A stretch of DNA of 64,000 nt, taken from NCBI RefSeq assembly GCF_945605565.1, contig NZ_OX216966.1:919001-983000 (forward strand). The letters are read 5' to 3'. The translations under genes were made by a program, and so were the position numbers. The DNA is from Paenibacillus dendritiformis (GTDB lineage Bacteria; Bacillota; Bacilli; Paenibacillales; Paenibacillaceae). The stretch's first letter is position 1. Every line of letters begins with the position of its first letter. Of this stretch, positions 43,141-53,045 are shown piece after piece. The notes beneath the pieces were generated by a model. That model ran no database searches. It was not told where the DNA came from and was given only the letters and a program-made list of their open reading frames with translations.

Positions 43141-43953
43141 ATGAATGCCATACATCCGTCAGAGAATGTGATGCAAGCCATTGAGCAGTCGGAAATCGAT
43201 TATATGACCGATCGAATGAATGCGATCCGGGAACGTCCGGGCAATCCGGAAGGCGTGGAGGTGGCGCAATTCGGGCATGCGGTCTGCTTCTTCAGCGAGA
43301 CGATGCCGTGGCCTTCCTTCAATACAGTCAAAGGGCTGCGAAGCAGCGATGTCGAGTATATAGACGACATTATCCGCTTCTACCGGAAGCGGGCGCGGAA
43401 ACCCCAATTCGAAGTGCTGCCCGGACTTGCCGATCAGCCGGTGCTCCGCTCGCTGGCCGAGCGGGGCTTGTATCCGTCGGGCAGCCATACGTCCTTGTAT
43501 GCGCAGCCTGCCGCCGCCAATCGGGAGCCTGCGCCGGAAGCGGTGCGGATTGAAGAGATCGGGGCGTCGGAGTTCGATACATACGCGATGATTCACTGCC
43601 GGGGGACGGGGCTGCCGGATGACGGAATCCCGCATGTCGCGGCCAACAACCGCGTGCTGCATCAACGTCCGGGCTGGTTTTTTTATCTGGCCTATTACGA
43701 GGAGCGGCCGGCGGCGGTCGGCGTCATGCATGTGAAGGGGGACGTCGCTTCCTTGACGTTCGCGGCTACGCTTCCCGAATATCGGCAGCGAGGCTTGCAG
43801 TTGAGTCTGCTGCGCTGCAGACTTGCCGAGGCGGCGCGCCGCCAGTGCGGCATGGCCGTGAGCCAATGCGCTTTCCTGTCAGGCAGCCACCGGAATATGG
43901 AGCGGGCCGGCATGCGGATCGGGTATGTGCGATCAACGTGGACCGAGCTGTAA
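43141..43953 (+). CDS. GNAT-family protein
   Basis: 270 aa from the ATG at 43141, with GCGGAGG nine nt upstream. The N-terminal 130 residues are not recognised. The C-terminal GNAT region has GWFFYLAYYEERPAAVGVMHVKGDVASLTFAATLPEYRQRGLQLSLLRCRLAEAA, where the R-Q-R-G-L loop binds acetyl-CoA. It is probably a two-domain acetyltransferase. It is separated from the first GNAT gene by 93 nt that hold no hairpin of note. Confidence 0.82.
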   Translation: MNAIHPSENVMQAIEQSEIDYMTDRMNAIRERPGNPEGVEVAQFGHAVCFFSETMPWPSFNTVKGLRSSDVEYIDDIIRFYRKRARKPQFEVLPGLADQPVLRSLAERGLYPSGSHTSLYAQPAAANREPAPEAVRIEEIGASEFDTYAMIHCRGTGLPDDGIPHVAANNRVLHQRPGWFFYLAYYEERPAAVGVMHVKGDVASLTFAATLPEYRQRGLQLSLLRCRLAEAARRQCGMAVSQCAFLSGSHRNMERAGMRIGYVRSTWTEL

Positions 43954-43993
43954 GAGTTGGATCGATAACGGGAAGACAAGGGCAGGTGCCGCC

Positions 43994-44806
43994 ATGAACA
44001 AAATTATCGATTATTATAACGGGTTTGACGAGTGGGGCCGCCTGGACAGGGAGCCTCTCGAATTTATGGTGAATTGGCACCATATCCGCAAGCATTTGCC
44101 GCCTGGCGGGCATCTATTGGACAACGGAGCGGGCCCGGGCAAATATGCTCTGGAATTAGCCGCAGCGGGCTATCAAGTCACCTTGACCGATCTTACCCCA
44201 AGACTGGTGGAGATCGCGCGGGGCAAGGCGGAAGAGTGGGGCCTGGCCGGGCAATTCCAAGGGTTCTATACAGCGGATGCCAGACATCTGGGGATATTTG
44301 CCGACGAGCAGTTCGATGCGTCGCTGATGATGGGGCCGCTCTATCATTTGCAGGCGGAAGAGGATCGGCATGCCGCCGTGCAAGAGCTGTTTCGCGTGAC
44401 CAAGCGGGGCGGCATCGTCTTCGTCGCGGTGATGACCGTGGTCCGCCATGTGATGAATTCGCTCCTTTATCCGCAGCAATGGAAGCCGAATGACAGCATC
44501 CGCCAGATTCGCGGCTTCATGGAGACGGGAATCTTCAATCACCAGGATGAAGGGCGGTTCACCGGCGCGTATTATTTCCGGGTAGAGGAGATTGCCCCGT
44601 TCATGGAAGCGCACGGCTTCGAGACGGTGCAGCTCCTTGGTTCTTCCAGCATTGCCGGGGCGATGAATGAGCAGCAATTCGACTATTGGCGTTCACGCGG
44701 AGAAGACGAATATCGCCAAGTGATGGAGCTGATCTATGAGATGGCTTCCAGCCCTCATGTGCTGGGCGTCTCTTCTCACCTGCTCTACATCGGCCGGAAA
44801 AAATAA
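43994..44806 (+). CDS. Class I SAM-dependent methyltransferase
   Basis: 270 aa from the ATG at 43994, with GGGCAGG upstream. The SAM-binding motif I is LLDNGAGPGKYALEL near residue 42, motif II has LTDLTPRLVEIARGKA and motif III has FDASLMMGPLYHL. The C-terminal part is VFVAVMTVVRHVMNS and an acidic tail. It is a small-molecule or tRNA methyltransferase of the Methyltransf_11/25 type; substrate unknown. It is adjacent to acetyltransferases, which suggests a resistance or modification cluster. Confidence 0.9.
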   Translation: MNKIIDYYNGFDEWGRLDREPLEFMVNWHHIRKHLPPGGHLLDNGAGPGKYALELAAAGYQVTLTDLTPRLVEIARGKAEEWGLAGQFQGFYTADARHLGIFADEQFDASLMMGPLYHLQAEEDRHAAVQELFRVTKRGGIVFVAVMTVVRHVMNSLLYPQQWKPNDSIRQIRGFMETGIFNHQDEGRFTGAYYFRVEEIAPFMEAHGFETVQLLGSSSIAGAMNEQQFDYWRSRGEDEYRQVMELIYEMASSPHVLGVSSHLLYIGRKK

Positions 44807-44842
44807 GGGCCAGCCGCCCGCCTGCCAAAAGGAGGACTCTCC

Positions 44843-45391
44843 GTGTTGGAGCAGCGTCTGATTCATTATTTGCAAGAACATGAGGAATTAATGGCTGACT
44901 TGCGGATCGTCAGAGAGTTGCAGCTTCCGCAATGCTATATCGCCGCCGGGTATATCCGTAATTATATCTGGGATCGGCTGCATGGATTCGAATACCGGGC
45001 GCGGCATCAGGATATCGATGTCGTCTACTATGACCCGGGGGATCTGTCTGAGCAGCGGGATGCTGCTCTGGAGCAGGAACTGAGAAGGCGTACGGGCAAC
45101 GAAAAATGGTCGGTTAAAAACCAGGCCAGAATGCATATCCGCAATGGCGTAGAGCCTTACGCGTCTACCTTCGATGCGCTGAGCCGATGGCCGGAGACCG
45201 CCACGGCGGTAGGGGCGCGTCTGAATGGGGAGGAGCGGATAGAGCTGATTCATCCGCACGGCTTGGAGGACTTGTTCCAGATGGTCGTCAGGCGGAGCCC
45301 GTCATTTCCCGATCCCGCCTATTATATGGCGCGGGTGAATGCGAAGCAATGGCGGGAGCAGTGGCCACTGCTGACGATTATCGAAGCATAG
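44843..45391 (+). CDS. Nucleotidyltransferase-like protein
   Basis: 182 aa from a GTG with AAAAGGAGG upstream. The core has YIAAGYIRNYIWDRLHGFEYRARHQDIDVVYYD, a G-x-x-RN and D-x-D pattern of the NTP_transf_6 class. Asp in DIDVVYYD is the likely metal ligand. The rest (KNQARMHIRNGVEPY and PHGLEDLFQMVVRRSPSF) supports this family. It would add a nucleotide to a small molecule or protein, but the target is unknown. It lies 36 nt after the methyltransferase, so likely same operon. Confidence 0.85.
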   Translation: MLEQRLIHYLQEHEELMADLRIVRELQLPQCYIAAGYIRNYIWDRLHGFEYRARHQDIDVVYYDPGDLSEQRDAALEQELRRRTGNEKWSVKNQARMHIRNGVEPYASTFDALSRWPETATAVGARLNGEERIELIHPHGLEDLFQMVVRRSPSFPDPAYYMARVNAKQWREQWPLLTIIEA

Positions 45392-45556
45392 GAGGCAGGG
45401 CCGGAGAGCCGGCCTTCATGGCTCTCTTGCATCAGGGCACCTGTTCGATATTTTGCCCAAATATGAAAATATTTTAAAAAAGGAAGAAACATTTACCTCA
45501 GTAACCGCGTTACACATATCAGAGGTTTGAAATGACATCAAATGGAGGATGAACTT

Positions 45557-48500
45557 GTGAAAAGGATGCTATCCGGGGTGATTGCATTTGCCTTGTTGTT
45601 TACATTTGCCATTCAAGCGCAAGTGCAGGCGGCCCCGCAAATCAGTGTGTATATCAATGGTTCCAGGCTAGTGACGGATCAACCGCCAATGATGATTAAA
45701 GGGCGGACGATGCTGCCGCTACGGGCAATCTTCGAGGCGTTGGATGCGAGGGTAGGATGGAACCAGAGAACGAAGACGGTGACCGCGACCAAGGCGGGTA
45801 CGACCGTTGTCCTCAAAATCGGTTCCAGGGTAGCTACAATCAACGATTCGAACGTGAATCTGGACGTTCCCGCCCAGACGATACGGGGAAGAACGATGGT
45901 TCCGGTGCGCTTCGTCAGCGAAGCGATGGGCGAGCAAGTGCTGTGGAACTCCAGAACGCAGACCGTAACGATTAATACGACGGATCGTGATTGGGACGAT
46001 GATCCGAGCGACCAAGTCTATCAGGCAACGAATGTAAATGCGAAAGTAACCGGCCAAGCGGGTAACGGCAGCGACCTGACCGTCAGCTTCTCGCGGGCGT
46101 CCCAGGAATCGAACATCGATCACTACCGGATTCTCGTCGTCAAGGCTTCGGATTCATCGTCCTTTACGCTGGCGCGGGCTCGTTTGGTTTCGGACAATAA
46201 CTATACGGTTGTCGATACGTATGGCCGCAATCCTTCTATTTCGCTTAATTCCTGGACCCGCGACGTGAACGGAGATGTTCTCCGGGCGAACCAATCCTAC
46301 GTCGTGTATGTGCTGACTGCAGGCAAGCGCAGCCAGGATGTATTGTCCCGGCCATCGCAGACCGTGACGTTGACAGGCGATTCAGCCTATGCCGCCACGA
46401 ATGTGCAGGCACGTGACGTTGCCGATTATGGCGATGGAAGAGATATGTCCGTGAGCTTCTCAAGGGCTTCCGATGAGAGCAATATCGCCAACTATCGCGT
46501 TATGGTCGTGAAGTCGAAGGATGCGCATCGCTTCGATCTGAACGCAGCGAATGCGGTATCCAGCTCCAACTATACGACCGTATACAAATCCGGATCGACC
46601 TTGTCGACGACGCTCAGCTCGTCGTCCCGGGACACGTCCGGAGACAGAATTCGCAATGGCGTGCCTTATACGGTGTTCGTCTTGTCCGTAAGCAATAATG
46701 TGAATCGTCATTCCAATCAGCTCTCTGCGTCCACGGCGACCATTACGCTGGGCACCACGGTCGGCGCGCCAGTCATTACGAGCGTGGCGGATGTGAGCAA
46801 CTATGGTGACGGACGAGACCTGCAGGTAGCGTTCTCGAGATCTTCCGATGAGTCGAAGGTGAGCCACTACCGGATATTCGTCGTGCCGAACCGGGACTAC
46901 AGCCGCTTCGATCTGGCTGAAGCGAACAAATTGTCTTCCAGCCGCTATTATCAAGTGTCGAAGACCGGATACAATATCACGACGACCTTGTCTTCGAGCT
47001 TGACGGATGTCAATGGCTCTTATATTCGAAATAATGAGACCTACCGGGTATTCGTCATGGCGGTGTCGAATGACGGGTACAGCTCTAATAATGTGCTGAG
47101 CGGCGCGTCTTCGTCGATTACGCTATCTCATAATTCCATCGCCAATGCGGTCACGAATGTGCAAGTCAGCGATGTCAGCGACTATAACGACGGCCGCGAC
47201 ATGCGGATCACGTTCAACAAGGCTTCTGACGAGTCGTTGATTGATCACTACCGCGTTATGGTCGTGAAGACATCCAATGCGGACCGGTTCAATGTATCGG
47301 ATGCGAACAATGTATCCAGCTCGTACTACACGAAGGTGAACAAGACGGGGCGCGATCTTAGCTTGACGCTCTCCTCCAGCGCTAGAGATGTGGACGGCTC
47401 TTATATTCGGAACGGTGTGAGCTATCGCGTGTTTGTCCTGTCGGTAGGCAGAGGCAGCTATTCCAATGCATTGTCTTACGCTTCCAGCACCATTACGCTG
47501 TCCAGCAATTCGGGCGTGTATGCCGCGACCAATGTTCAGGCTTACGATATTAATGATTACGGCGATGGGCGCGACATGCGGGTAACGTTTAACCGTGCGG
47601 CGGATGAGTCGAATATCAGCCACTACCGCGTCATGGTCGTGAAATCGTCCGATGCGGGACGCTTCACGGTCGGGGATGCGAACAATGTATCCAGCTATAA
47701 TTACACGTATGTCAGCCGCAATGGCAGCAACCAGAGCGTGACGCTCTCGTCCGGTGCGAGAGATGTCGACGGGTCGCAGATTCGTAACGGGGTAAGCTAC
47801 CGCGTATTCGTCCTGTCTGTCGGCTCAGGCAGTTATTCCAATACGTTGTCCAGCTCATCGAACACCATCACGTTGAGCAACAACTCGACAGTGTATCCGG
47901 CGACCAACGTCATGGCAAGCGACGTCAACGATTATAACGACGGCCGCGATCTGCGAGTCAGCTTCAACCGGGCGGTGGATGAATCGAACATCTCGCATTA
48001 CCGGATCATGGTCGTGAAATCGGTTGATGCAAGCCGCTTCGACTTGTACCGTGCCAACAACGTATCCAGCAACAACTATACGTACGTCAGCAAGACAGGC
48101 CGAAATATTGATCAGATTCTGTCCTCCTCGGCGCGGGACGTTGATGGAGCGGCGATTCGAAATGGCGTCAGCTACAAGGTATTTGTCTTGTCCGTCAGCA
48201 ACAACAATAACGCCAATATGTTGTCCGGTCCTTCCGCGGAAATCATGCTGACAAGCAACTCGTCCGTCTCTGCGGTGTCGAATGTAACGGCCAACGTAAC
48301 GGGCAATAGCGGCACGGCGCGCGATATCGAGGTGAGCTTCACTGCGCCGTCCAATGATTATGGCGTGCTGGAATACCGCGTGATGGCCGTGAGGTCGGAT
48401 CAGAGCTTTGGTTTGGCGGATGCCAACAATACGTCATATTACACGTATACGGCGAAGCAGAGCGGCACCATACGCCTGCCTTTGCCAGAAAACGCCCGTG

Positions 48501-48982
48501 ATGTGAGAGGAGAGGCGATTACAAGCGGCAGCGCATATCGGTTCTATGTCCTCACCGTAGCCGATAGCCGGGTTAGCTCGGCCAATGCGCTCTCTGATCC
48601 ATCCCGTGAGGTGGTCTTGTCGGCTCAATACGTATCTCCGGCGACGAACGTAGTGGCGGAGATGAATGGAAGCGACATGCGGGTCTACTTCAGCAAGCCG
48701 ACGAATGAGAGAGGCGTTGCATACTATGCCGTGATGGCGGTGCCTTCCAACAGAGCAGGCAGCTTTACGCTGGAGCAGGCTAATTGGGCAGGAACAAATA
48801 GCTCTAAAGCCATATCTCCTTCGGAAGAAGGCATGGTTACGCTGAACTCCTACGATAAAGACGCTTATGGCAATCAACTTGTCAATGGGGACACATACAC
48901 TATTTACGTCCTCACCGTTTCAGACGGCCGTGCGGTAAACGTGCTGTCCGCTCCATCCCAGGGCGTCGTGGCACAGTTCTAA
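45557..48982 (+). CDS. Secreted stalk-type protein with eight tandem ~125-residue repeats
   Basis: 1141 aa from a GTG at 45557, with GGAGGATGAACTT upstream. Residues 1-26 are a signal peptide (IAFALLFTFAIQAQVQA). Residues 30-150 are a copper-amine-oxidase N-terminal-like domain (YINGSRLVTDQPPMMIKGRTMLPLRAIFEALDA). Eight repeats follow, each starting near xATNVxAxD and containing DYxDGRDMxVxFxRASDESNIxHYRVMVVKSxD, then RDVDGxxIRNGVSYRVFVLSV. The two at the C-terminus are shorter. The repeats resemble fibronectin-like beta domains. It is probably a cell-surface protein; I see no sortase signal. A terminator follows. Confidence 0.85.
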   Translation: MKRMLSGVIAFALLFTFAIQAQVQAAPQISVYINGSRLVTDQPPMMIKGRTMLPLRAIFEALDARVGWNQRTKTVTATKAGTTVVLKIGSRVATINDSNVNLDVPAQTIRGRTMVPVRFVSEAMGEQVLWNSRTQTVTINTTDRDWDDDPSDQVYQATNVNAKVTGQAGNGSDLTVSFSRASQESNIDHYRILVVKASDSSSFTLARARLVSDNNYTVVDTYGRNPSISLNSWTRDVNGDVLRANQSYVVYVLTAGKRSQDVLSRPSQTVTLTGDSAYAATNVQARDVADYGDGRDMSVSFSRASDESNIANYRVMVVKSKDAHRFDLNAANAVSSSNYTTVYKSGSTLSTTLSSSSRDTSGDRIRNGVPYTVFVLSVSNNVNRHSNQLSASTATITLGTTVGAPVITSVADVSNYGDGRDLQVAFSRSSDESKVSHYRIFVVPNRDYSRFDLAEANKLSSSRYYQVSKTGYNITTTLSSSLTDVNGSYIRNNETYRVFVMAVSNDGYSSNNVLSGASSSITLSHNSIANAVTNVQVSDVSDYNDGRDMRITFNKASDESLIDHYRVMVVKTSNADRFNVSDANNVSSSYYTKVNKTGRDLSLTLSSSARDVDGSYIRNGVSYRVFVLSVGRGSYSNALSYASSTITLSSNSGVYAATNVQAYDINDYGDGRDMRVTFNRAADESNISHYRVMVVKSSDAGRFTVGDANNVSSYNYTYVSRNGSNQSVTLSSGARDVDGSQIRNGVSYRVFVLSVGSGSYSNTLSSSSNTITLSNNSTVYPATNVMASDVNDYNDGRDLRVSFNRAVDESNISHYRIMVVKSVDASRFDLYRANNVSSNNYTYVSKTGRNIDQILSSSARDVDGAAIRNGVSYKVFVLSVSNNNNANMLSGPSAEIMLTSNSSVSAVSNVTANVTGNSGTARDIEVSFTAPSNDYGVLEYRVMAVRSDQSFGLADANNTSYYTYTAKQSGTIRLPLPENARDVRGEAITSGSAYRFYVLTVADSRVSSANALSDPSREVVLSAQYVSPATNVVAEMNGSDMRVYFSKPTNERGVAYYAVMAVPSNRAGSFTLEQANWAGTNSSKAISPSEEGMVTLNSYDKDAYGNQLVNGDTYTIYVLTVSDGRAVNVLSAPSQGVVAQF

Positions 48983-49034
48983 GCGTCCCAGGGTGAGGCG
49001 CAAAACAATCCTGCTTCGAACGGAAGCAGGCAGC

Positions 49035-49069
49035 AAGGGCTCCGGCAATAGGCCGGGGCCCTTTTTACC
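49035..49069 (+). terminator. Terminator of the repeat protein
   Basis: AAGGGCTCCGGC with GCCGGGGCCCTT (one wobble), a 4-nt loop and a T-rich tail. Confidence 0.8.
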
Positions 49070-49101
49070 TTTTAGCCGGGAAACCTGCCTAACGATAGAA
49101 C

Positions 49102-49640
49102 ATGGTCTTCGTCATTTATGTCTATATGTTCGTCGCCGGCACCTTCACCTTGGCCCATACCTTTCCCTATGTGCTCGGCATGAATATTAGAAGGCAGGAT
49201 TATAAGCTAGGAACGATCGCGATGTCCGCGATCATCAGTGCAGTGACGTCCCTGCTGCTGGCCCTGCTGACGTTTATGGAAAAGCTGTCGGGGGGATGGG
49301 GCGTTCGGCTTTACTTCTTCCAATTGCCCTATTGGAGTGACGGGCCTGTCATTCAGCAGATAGGGTTGGCATTCCTGCTGCTGATGCATCTGTATTGCTT
49401 CGGCTTCGCGATTCTAGCGTGCACCGGCGGTACCGCGCCACAGGGATGTATGTGCTGCTCATCGTGTCCTTCGCTGTTCTGAGCCTCTTGTCCCTGGCTC
49501 TGTCCTATTATGAGGGCTGGAAGGGGGTATGGGAATTCTTCTTCCGTTATTCCGCTTGGGAGCTAGTCTTGATGACTGTGCCTCTTACCTTGATTTACGC
49601 CTTGATATCGTTCGTTCTTGTTCGAAGATCGACTATCTGA
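49102..49640 (+). pseudogene. Frameshifted membrane protein, ABC-2-like
   Basis: The first frame (49102-49482) encodes a membrane protein starting MVFVIYVYMFVAGTFTLAHTFPYVLG, then diverges after GFAILA. The second frame (49395-49640) continues VHRRYRATGMYVLLIVSFAVLSLLSLALSYYEG to the end, so a one-base deletion at about 49418 splits it. The N-terminus also looks cut, since no RBS precedes 49102. About five hydrophobic segments remain. I read it as a decayed ABC-2-type permease-like gene. Confidence 0.6.
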
Positions 49641-49780
49641 CCTGCGATTCCCCGTTTCTCCGTGCTCACGAACTGAATGTCACTCTCTTTACCAGGTGTT
49701 TGATCGCCATGGCGGTCGGTTAAGAATACGGTAAGCCGTTGCTTCACTGGATAAGGAGAGAACATGAAGGAGGAATCGAC

Positions 49781-50170
49781 ATGAACAATCAGACGAAGGT
49801 GTACATTGTCAATACGGCAAGGGAGGCCGAAGCGAAGATTCAGGATCTGGCCAATCTGGGCTATAACCGAGACCATCTGTATGTGCTGGCGCATGACAAG
49901 AAGCGGACGGAGCATATCGCCGAACAAGCGGCTGCCTCTGAAATCGGCGTATCGGAAGAAGGCGTCTTCACCGCGATGGCCAATCTGTTCCGCTCACATG
50001 GCGACGAGCTGCGCGCCAAAATGACGTCTATGGGCGTCTCGATGCAGCATGCCGAGATGCTGGAACGAGAGCTGGACAAAGGCAAAATCGTCATTTTCGC
50101 CTGGAGCGGGACCCCTTATGACGGCGACCGCTACGATCCGGACATCATCTATTACCCGCCATTTCTATAA
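49781..50170 (+). CDS. General stress protein, YflT-like
   Basis: 129 aa from the ATG at 49781 with GAAGGAGG upstream. It carries the heat-induced stress protein YflT pattern: KVYIVNTAREAEAKIQDLANLGY, RDHLYVLAHDKKRTEHIAEQ and an MSMQHAEMLERELDKGKIVIF motif. The C-terminus (DPDIIYYPPFL) is short and acidic. It is a soluble stress protein in Bacillales with no known activity. A hairpin terminator lies 50 nt downstream. Confidence 0.82.
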   Translation: MNNQTKVYIVNTAREAEAKIQDLANLGYNRDHLYVLAHDKKRTEHIAEQAAASEIGVSEEGVFTAMANLFRSHGDELRAKMTSMGVSMQHAEMLERELDKGKIVIFAWSGTPYDGDRYDPDIIYYPPFL

Positions 50171-50221
50171 GATTCCAGCCGAAAAACATTGCCTTCAGCG
50201 GCAATGACGGGCTGAAATGCA

Positions 50222-50245
50222 AAAAGCCGACGCAGGTCGGCTTTT
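50222..50245. terminator. Bidirectional terminator hairpin
   Basis: AAAAGCCGAC and GTCGGCTTTT perfect 10-bp arms with a 4-nt loop. It serves the stress-protein gene (right) and the leftward ATPase gene at 50292. Confidence 0.85.
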
Positions 50246-50291
50246 GCACTTGAAAGCAATGTCGTATTGAAGAGAGAGGGCGGGAGCCGGA

Positions 50292-51077
50292 TTATTCCGC
50301 GTCCAGCAATTGAAGGGAGTAACGCTGGCCCAACTCCTGCCGCACTTCGATGCGCGCATGGAAAAATTCGCTTAAATGGGCGGAAGTCAGCTGATCGGCC
50401 GTATTGCCAGACGAGAATACGGTTCCTTGCTTAATGAGCAGGGCTTTGTTGAAGCAGGGCATAATCTCTTCGACATGATGCGTGACATAGATAAGAGTCG
50501 GGGCATCCGGCTCGCGCGCAATCGATTGAATCATATGGAGCAGCTGATCGCGGGCGAAGATATCGAGTCCCGTGCACGGCTCGTCCAGGATGAGAAGCTT
50601 CGGCGACGCCATCAGCGCCCGGCCGATGAGCACCCGCTGCCGCTCGCCCTGAGATAAGGTGTCGTAGGTCCGGTTGAGCAGCCGCTCGCAGCCGAGCAGC
50701 CGGATCAAGGACAGTGCCTTCTCTTCGTCAGCCTCCTCGATGTCATCGTACAAGCCTATCGAGGCGAATTTCCCGCTGAGCACGATCTTCTGCACCGTCT
50801 CGTGCCCGTAGAGCTTCTGCTGCAGGGAGGTGCTTACCCAGCCGATGTGCTTGCGCAGCTCGCGCAGGTCGAAGGTGCCGAACCGCTTGCCCAGGACAGA
50901 GACGCTTCCCGAGGTCGGCCAGATATAGCCGTTGATCATATTCAATAAGGTGGTTTTCCCCGAGCCATTCAGCCCGAGCAGACACCAATGCTCTCCCGGC
51001 TTAACCTCCCAGGATACTTGATCCAGAATCGTCTTGTTATCTCTCTTCCAGGTTACCTCTCGAACATCAATGACCAT
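50292..51077 (-). CDS. ABC ATPase, YlmA-like
   Basis: 261 aa. Walker A is LGLNGSGKTTLLNMI, the Q-loop region VSTSLQQKLYGHETV, signature LSQGERQRVLIGRAL and Walker B LLILDEPCTGLD, with the H-loop in THHVEEI. It resembles the stand-alone YlmA/ModF-type ATPases of Bacillales rather than a transporter subunit; no permease is adjacent. It follows the GntR gene by 32 nt in the same direction, so it is probably controlled by that regulator. Confidence 0.88.
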   Translation of the reverse strand: MVIDVREVTWKRDNKTILDQVSWEVKPGEHWCLLGLNGSGKTTLLNMINGYIWPTSGSVSVLGKRFGTFDLRELRKHIGWVSTSLQQKLYGHETVQKIVLSGKFASIGLYDDIEEADEEKALSLIRLLGCERLLNRTYDTLSQGERQRVLIGRALMASPKLLILDEPCTGLDIFARDQLLHMIQSIAREPDAPTLIYVTHHVEEIMPCFNKALLIKQGTVFSSGNTADQLTSAHLSEFFHARIEVRQELGQRYSLQLLDAE

Positions 51078-51109
51078 AACATCTCTCCTCTCCTCTGTGT
51101 TGGGAACAA

Positions 51110-51802
51110 TTATTCGCTCCCGCGGCGGCCCTGCGGCTCCAGATTGGCTAGCGACAAGCGCACGGCGGTATCGGCGTCCCGGGCCGCAATCGCCTGGTAG
51201 AGCTGATTATGCAATTCCGACCGGTCCTCATAATGCTTCGTGCCGACGATGAGATGGCTTAGCTCGCCACGAAGCGCGTTGGAAAAGGCACGGTACAGAT
51301 CGAGCAGCAGTGGATTTTGGCTTGCCTCTGCAATCGAACAGTGGAACTCCACATCATAATCCACATATGAGGCATAATTGCCAGCCTCCAACGCCTTTTT
51401 CCGTTCTTCAAGCAGCCGCTTCATCCGCCTTAGATCCTGGTCCGAGCGCCGTTCCGCGGCCAACCGGGCCGCTTGGGCATCCATCATGCTTCTGATTTCG
51501 TGAATGTGCTTCGTCTCGGCCCGGAGCAGCCGTTGTTCCAGCGAGCCCGCATCGGAGGGAAGCGAGCGGACATACGTCCCGTCCCCTTGCCGGACTTCCA
51601 GCACGCCGGCATGTACCAAGATTTTGACGGCTTCACGGACCGTCGAACGGCCTACGCCGAACATCTCCATCAGTTCCGGCTCGGTCGGCATCCGATCGCC
51701 AGGGCGATAATGGCTGACCAGCGCGTCATGGAGCTGCTCCAGCACCTGATCCACCAGCTTGCGGCGGGGGACGGCAGTGAACTTGGGCGTATTCAAATTC
51801 AT
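51110..51802 (-). CDS. FadR-subfamily GntR transcriptional regulator
   Basis: 230 aa from the ATG at 51802, with CAGGAGATG upstream. The N-terminal winged HTH is VPRRKLVDQVLEQLHDALVSHYRPGDRMPTEPELMEMFGVGRSTVREAVKILVHAGVLEVRQGDGTYV. The C-terminal FCD ligand-binding domain has DAQAARLAAERRSD, DYDVEFHCSIAEASQNPLL and ELHNQLYQAI; the Asp/His/His set usually binds a metal and a carboxylate ligand. The ligand is unknown. It lies upstream of and co-directional with the YlmA-like ATPase. Confidence 0.9.
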   Translation of the reverse strand: MNLNTPKFTAVPRRKLVDQVLEQLHDALVSHYRPGDRMPTEPELMEMFGVGRSTVREAVKILVHAGVLEVRQGDGTYVRSLPSDAGSLEQRLLRAETKHIHEIRSMMDAQAARLAAERRSDQDLRRMKRLLEERKKALEAGNYASYVDYDVEFHCSIAEASQNPLLLDLYRAFSNALRGELSHLIVGTKHYEDRSELHNQLYQAIAARDADTAVRLSLANLEPQGRRGSE

Positions 51803-52052
51803 CAGATCATCTCCTGTTATAGAGAAGTATATTCCTTTTTTTTGAAATGTCAAAACAAAAATGTGCCGGGCGGATAAGCCATAAGTCCCGATTCACAGGA
51901 CCGGCAGCGCGGGGGATGAATGGTTCATAATGAGGAGGAGTCCCGGGAGTTCCTTCGGAATGGCAGTAAAAAATTAGGAAATTCCTCGCTGGGAATGAGG
52001 GGGGTGATTCGCTATAATCATATCAAATTCAAGATAAGGGAATGGATGCACG

Positions 52053-53045
52053 ATGCGCATTACGATCAAACCGGAGCAAATCGATAATGTGGCAAATATG
52101 TTCCACTTGGCATACGGGTTGTCCAAAACGCAAATGGAAGGCCTTCAGCAGGCCATCAAGTCGCTGGAATCGCAGTGGATGGGCATGGAGAAGAACCGCT
52201 TCTACAGCGAGTTCCAGTCGTCTCAGCAGGTGTTCTCTTCCTTCTTGGCGAAGCTTCAGGAGATAGAGCTGGAATTGAAGGGTATCGCCCGCCGGTTCAG
52301 GGAAGGGGACGGCACTCCAACCGGGGGAATTCAGGCCCTCTTGAATGCGGCTGTCATGGCGGCCAGCGGAGCGGTGTTCGTAAGCAGTGTGCTGGGGGCC
52401 GGAGCCCAGCCTGGCGCCGATTCCGCCGGAGAGCAATTCAAGGACTGGGACGAGGACGACGTGGAGGAATACCGGAAGTATGAGGACATTCTGAAGCAGG
52501 CGGAGGAACTGAGCGATAAGAATCTGATGCAGGAAGCTCATGATAAGATGAATATTATCAACCTCAAATATGCGGATGAGGTGGAGAGAACCGATTACCT
52601 CGGGGGAGGAGAGACGACGAAGATGACACGCGATTCCGTCGTCGTGAATTACCCGCTGCAGGAGGGCAAGGACAAGACGGTGATCTCGGTGGACCGCAAG
52701 GGCAACGTCGTCAGCTATGAAAAGGACGAATCGAAATATACCTATTGGGAGCAAAAACATACAACGGGCGCATTCGAGAATTTTATGGGATCCGCGGCGA
52801 AAACGGCGACCAGCTATGGCGTCGGCCTCTTATTGACCCGGGGAAGCAAGCCATGGGTTCAGCATGCCTCGGGCGCAGGCGGGGCTTTCTTCCTGGACAA
52901 ATACATTCCCCCGGTTCCTGATGTCGGAGAGACGCGGACGATGATCTACCGCACCAATATCGAGACGGGCAAAATCGAAAACATGGTCATCGTCACGAAC
53001 GGTCAGAAGGATATTCAGTACCGGTATTGGAAGGAGTACAACTAG
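52053..53045 (+). CDS. WXG100-type protein with long C-terminal domain
   Basis: 330 aa. The first 90 residues are a helical hairpin with the W-x-G motif at residues 42-44 (SQWMGMEKN), the hallmark of WXG100/type VII secretion substrates. After a Gly/Ala-rich stretch an acidic linker ([15 protein letters not shown]) leads to a unique C-terminal region, about 180-330, of beta-prone content with [13 protein letters not shown] and a [17 protein letters not shown] segment. The layout resembles toxin substrates with a WXG head. No active-site motif was recognised. It overlaps the small membrane-protein gene by one base, so they are translationally coupled. Confidence 0.7.
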   Translation: MRITIKPEQIDNVANMFHLAYGLSKTQMEGLQQAIKSLESQWMGMEKNRFYSEFQSSQQVFSSFLAKLQEIELELKGIARRFREGDGTPTGGIQALLNAAVMAASGAVFVSSVLGAGAQPGADSAGEQFKDWDEDDVEEYRKYEDILKQAEELSDKNLMQEAHDKMNIINLKYADEVERTDYLGGGETTKMTRDSVVVNYPLQEGKDKTVISVDRKGNVVSYEKDESKYTYWEQKHTTGAFENFMGSAAKTATSYGVGLLLTRGSKPWVQHASGAGGAFFLDKYIPPVPDVGETRTMIYRTNIETGKIENMVIVTNGQKDIQYRYWKEYN

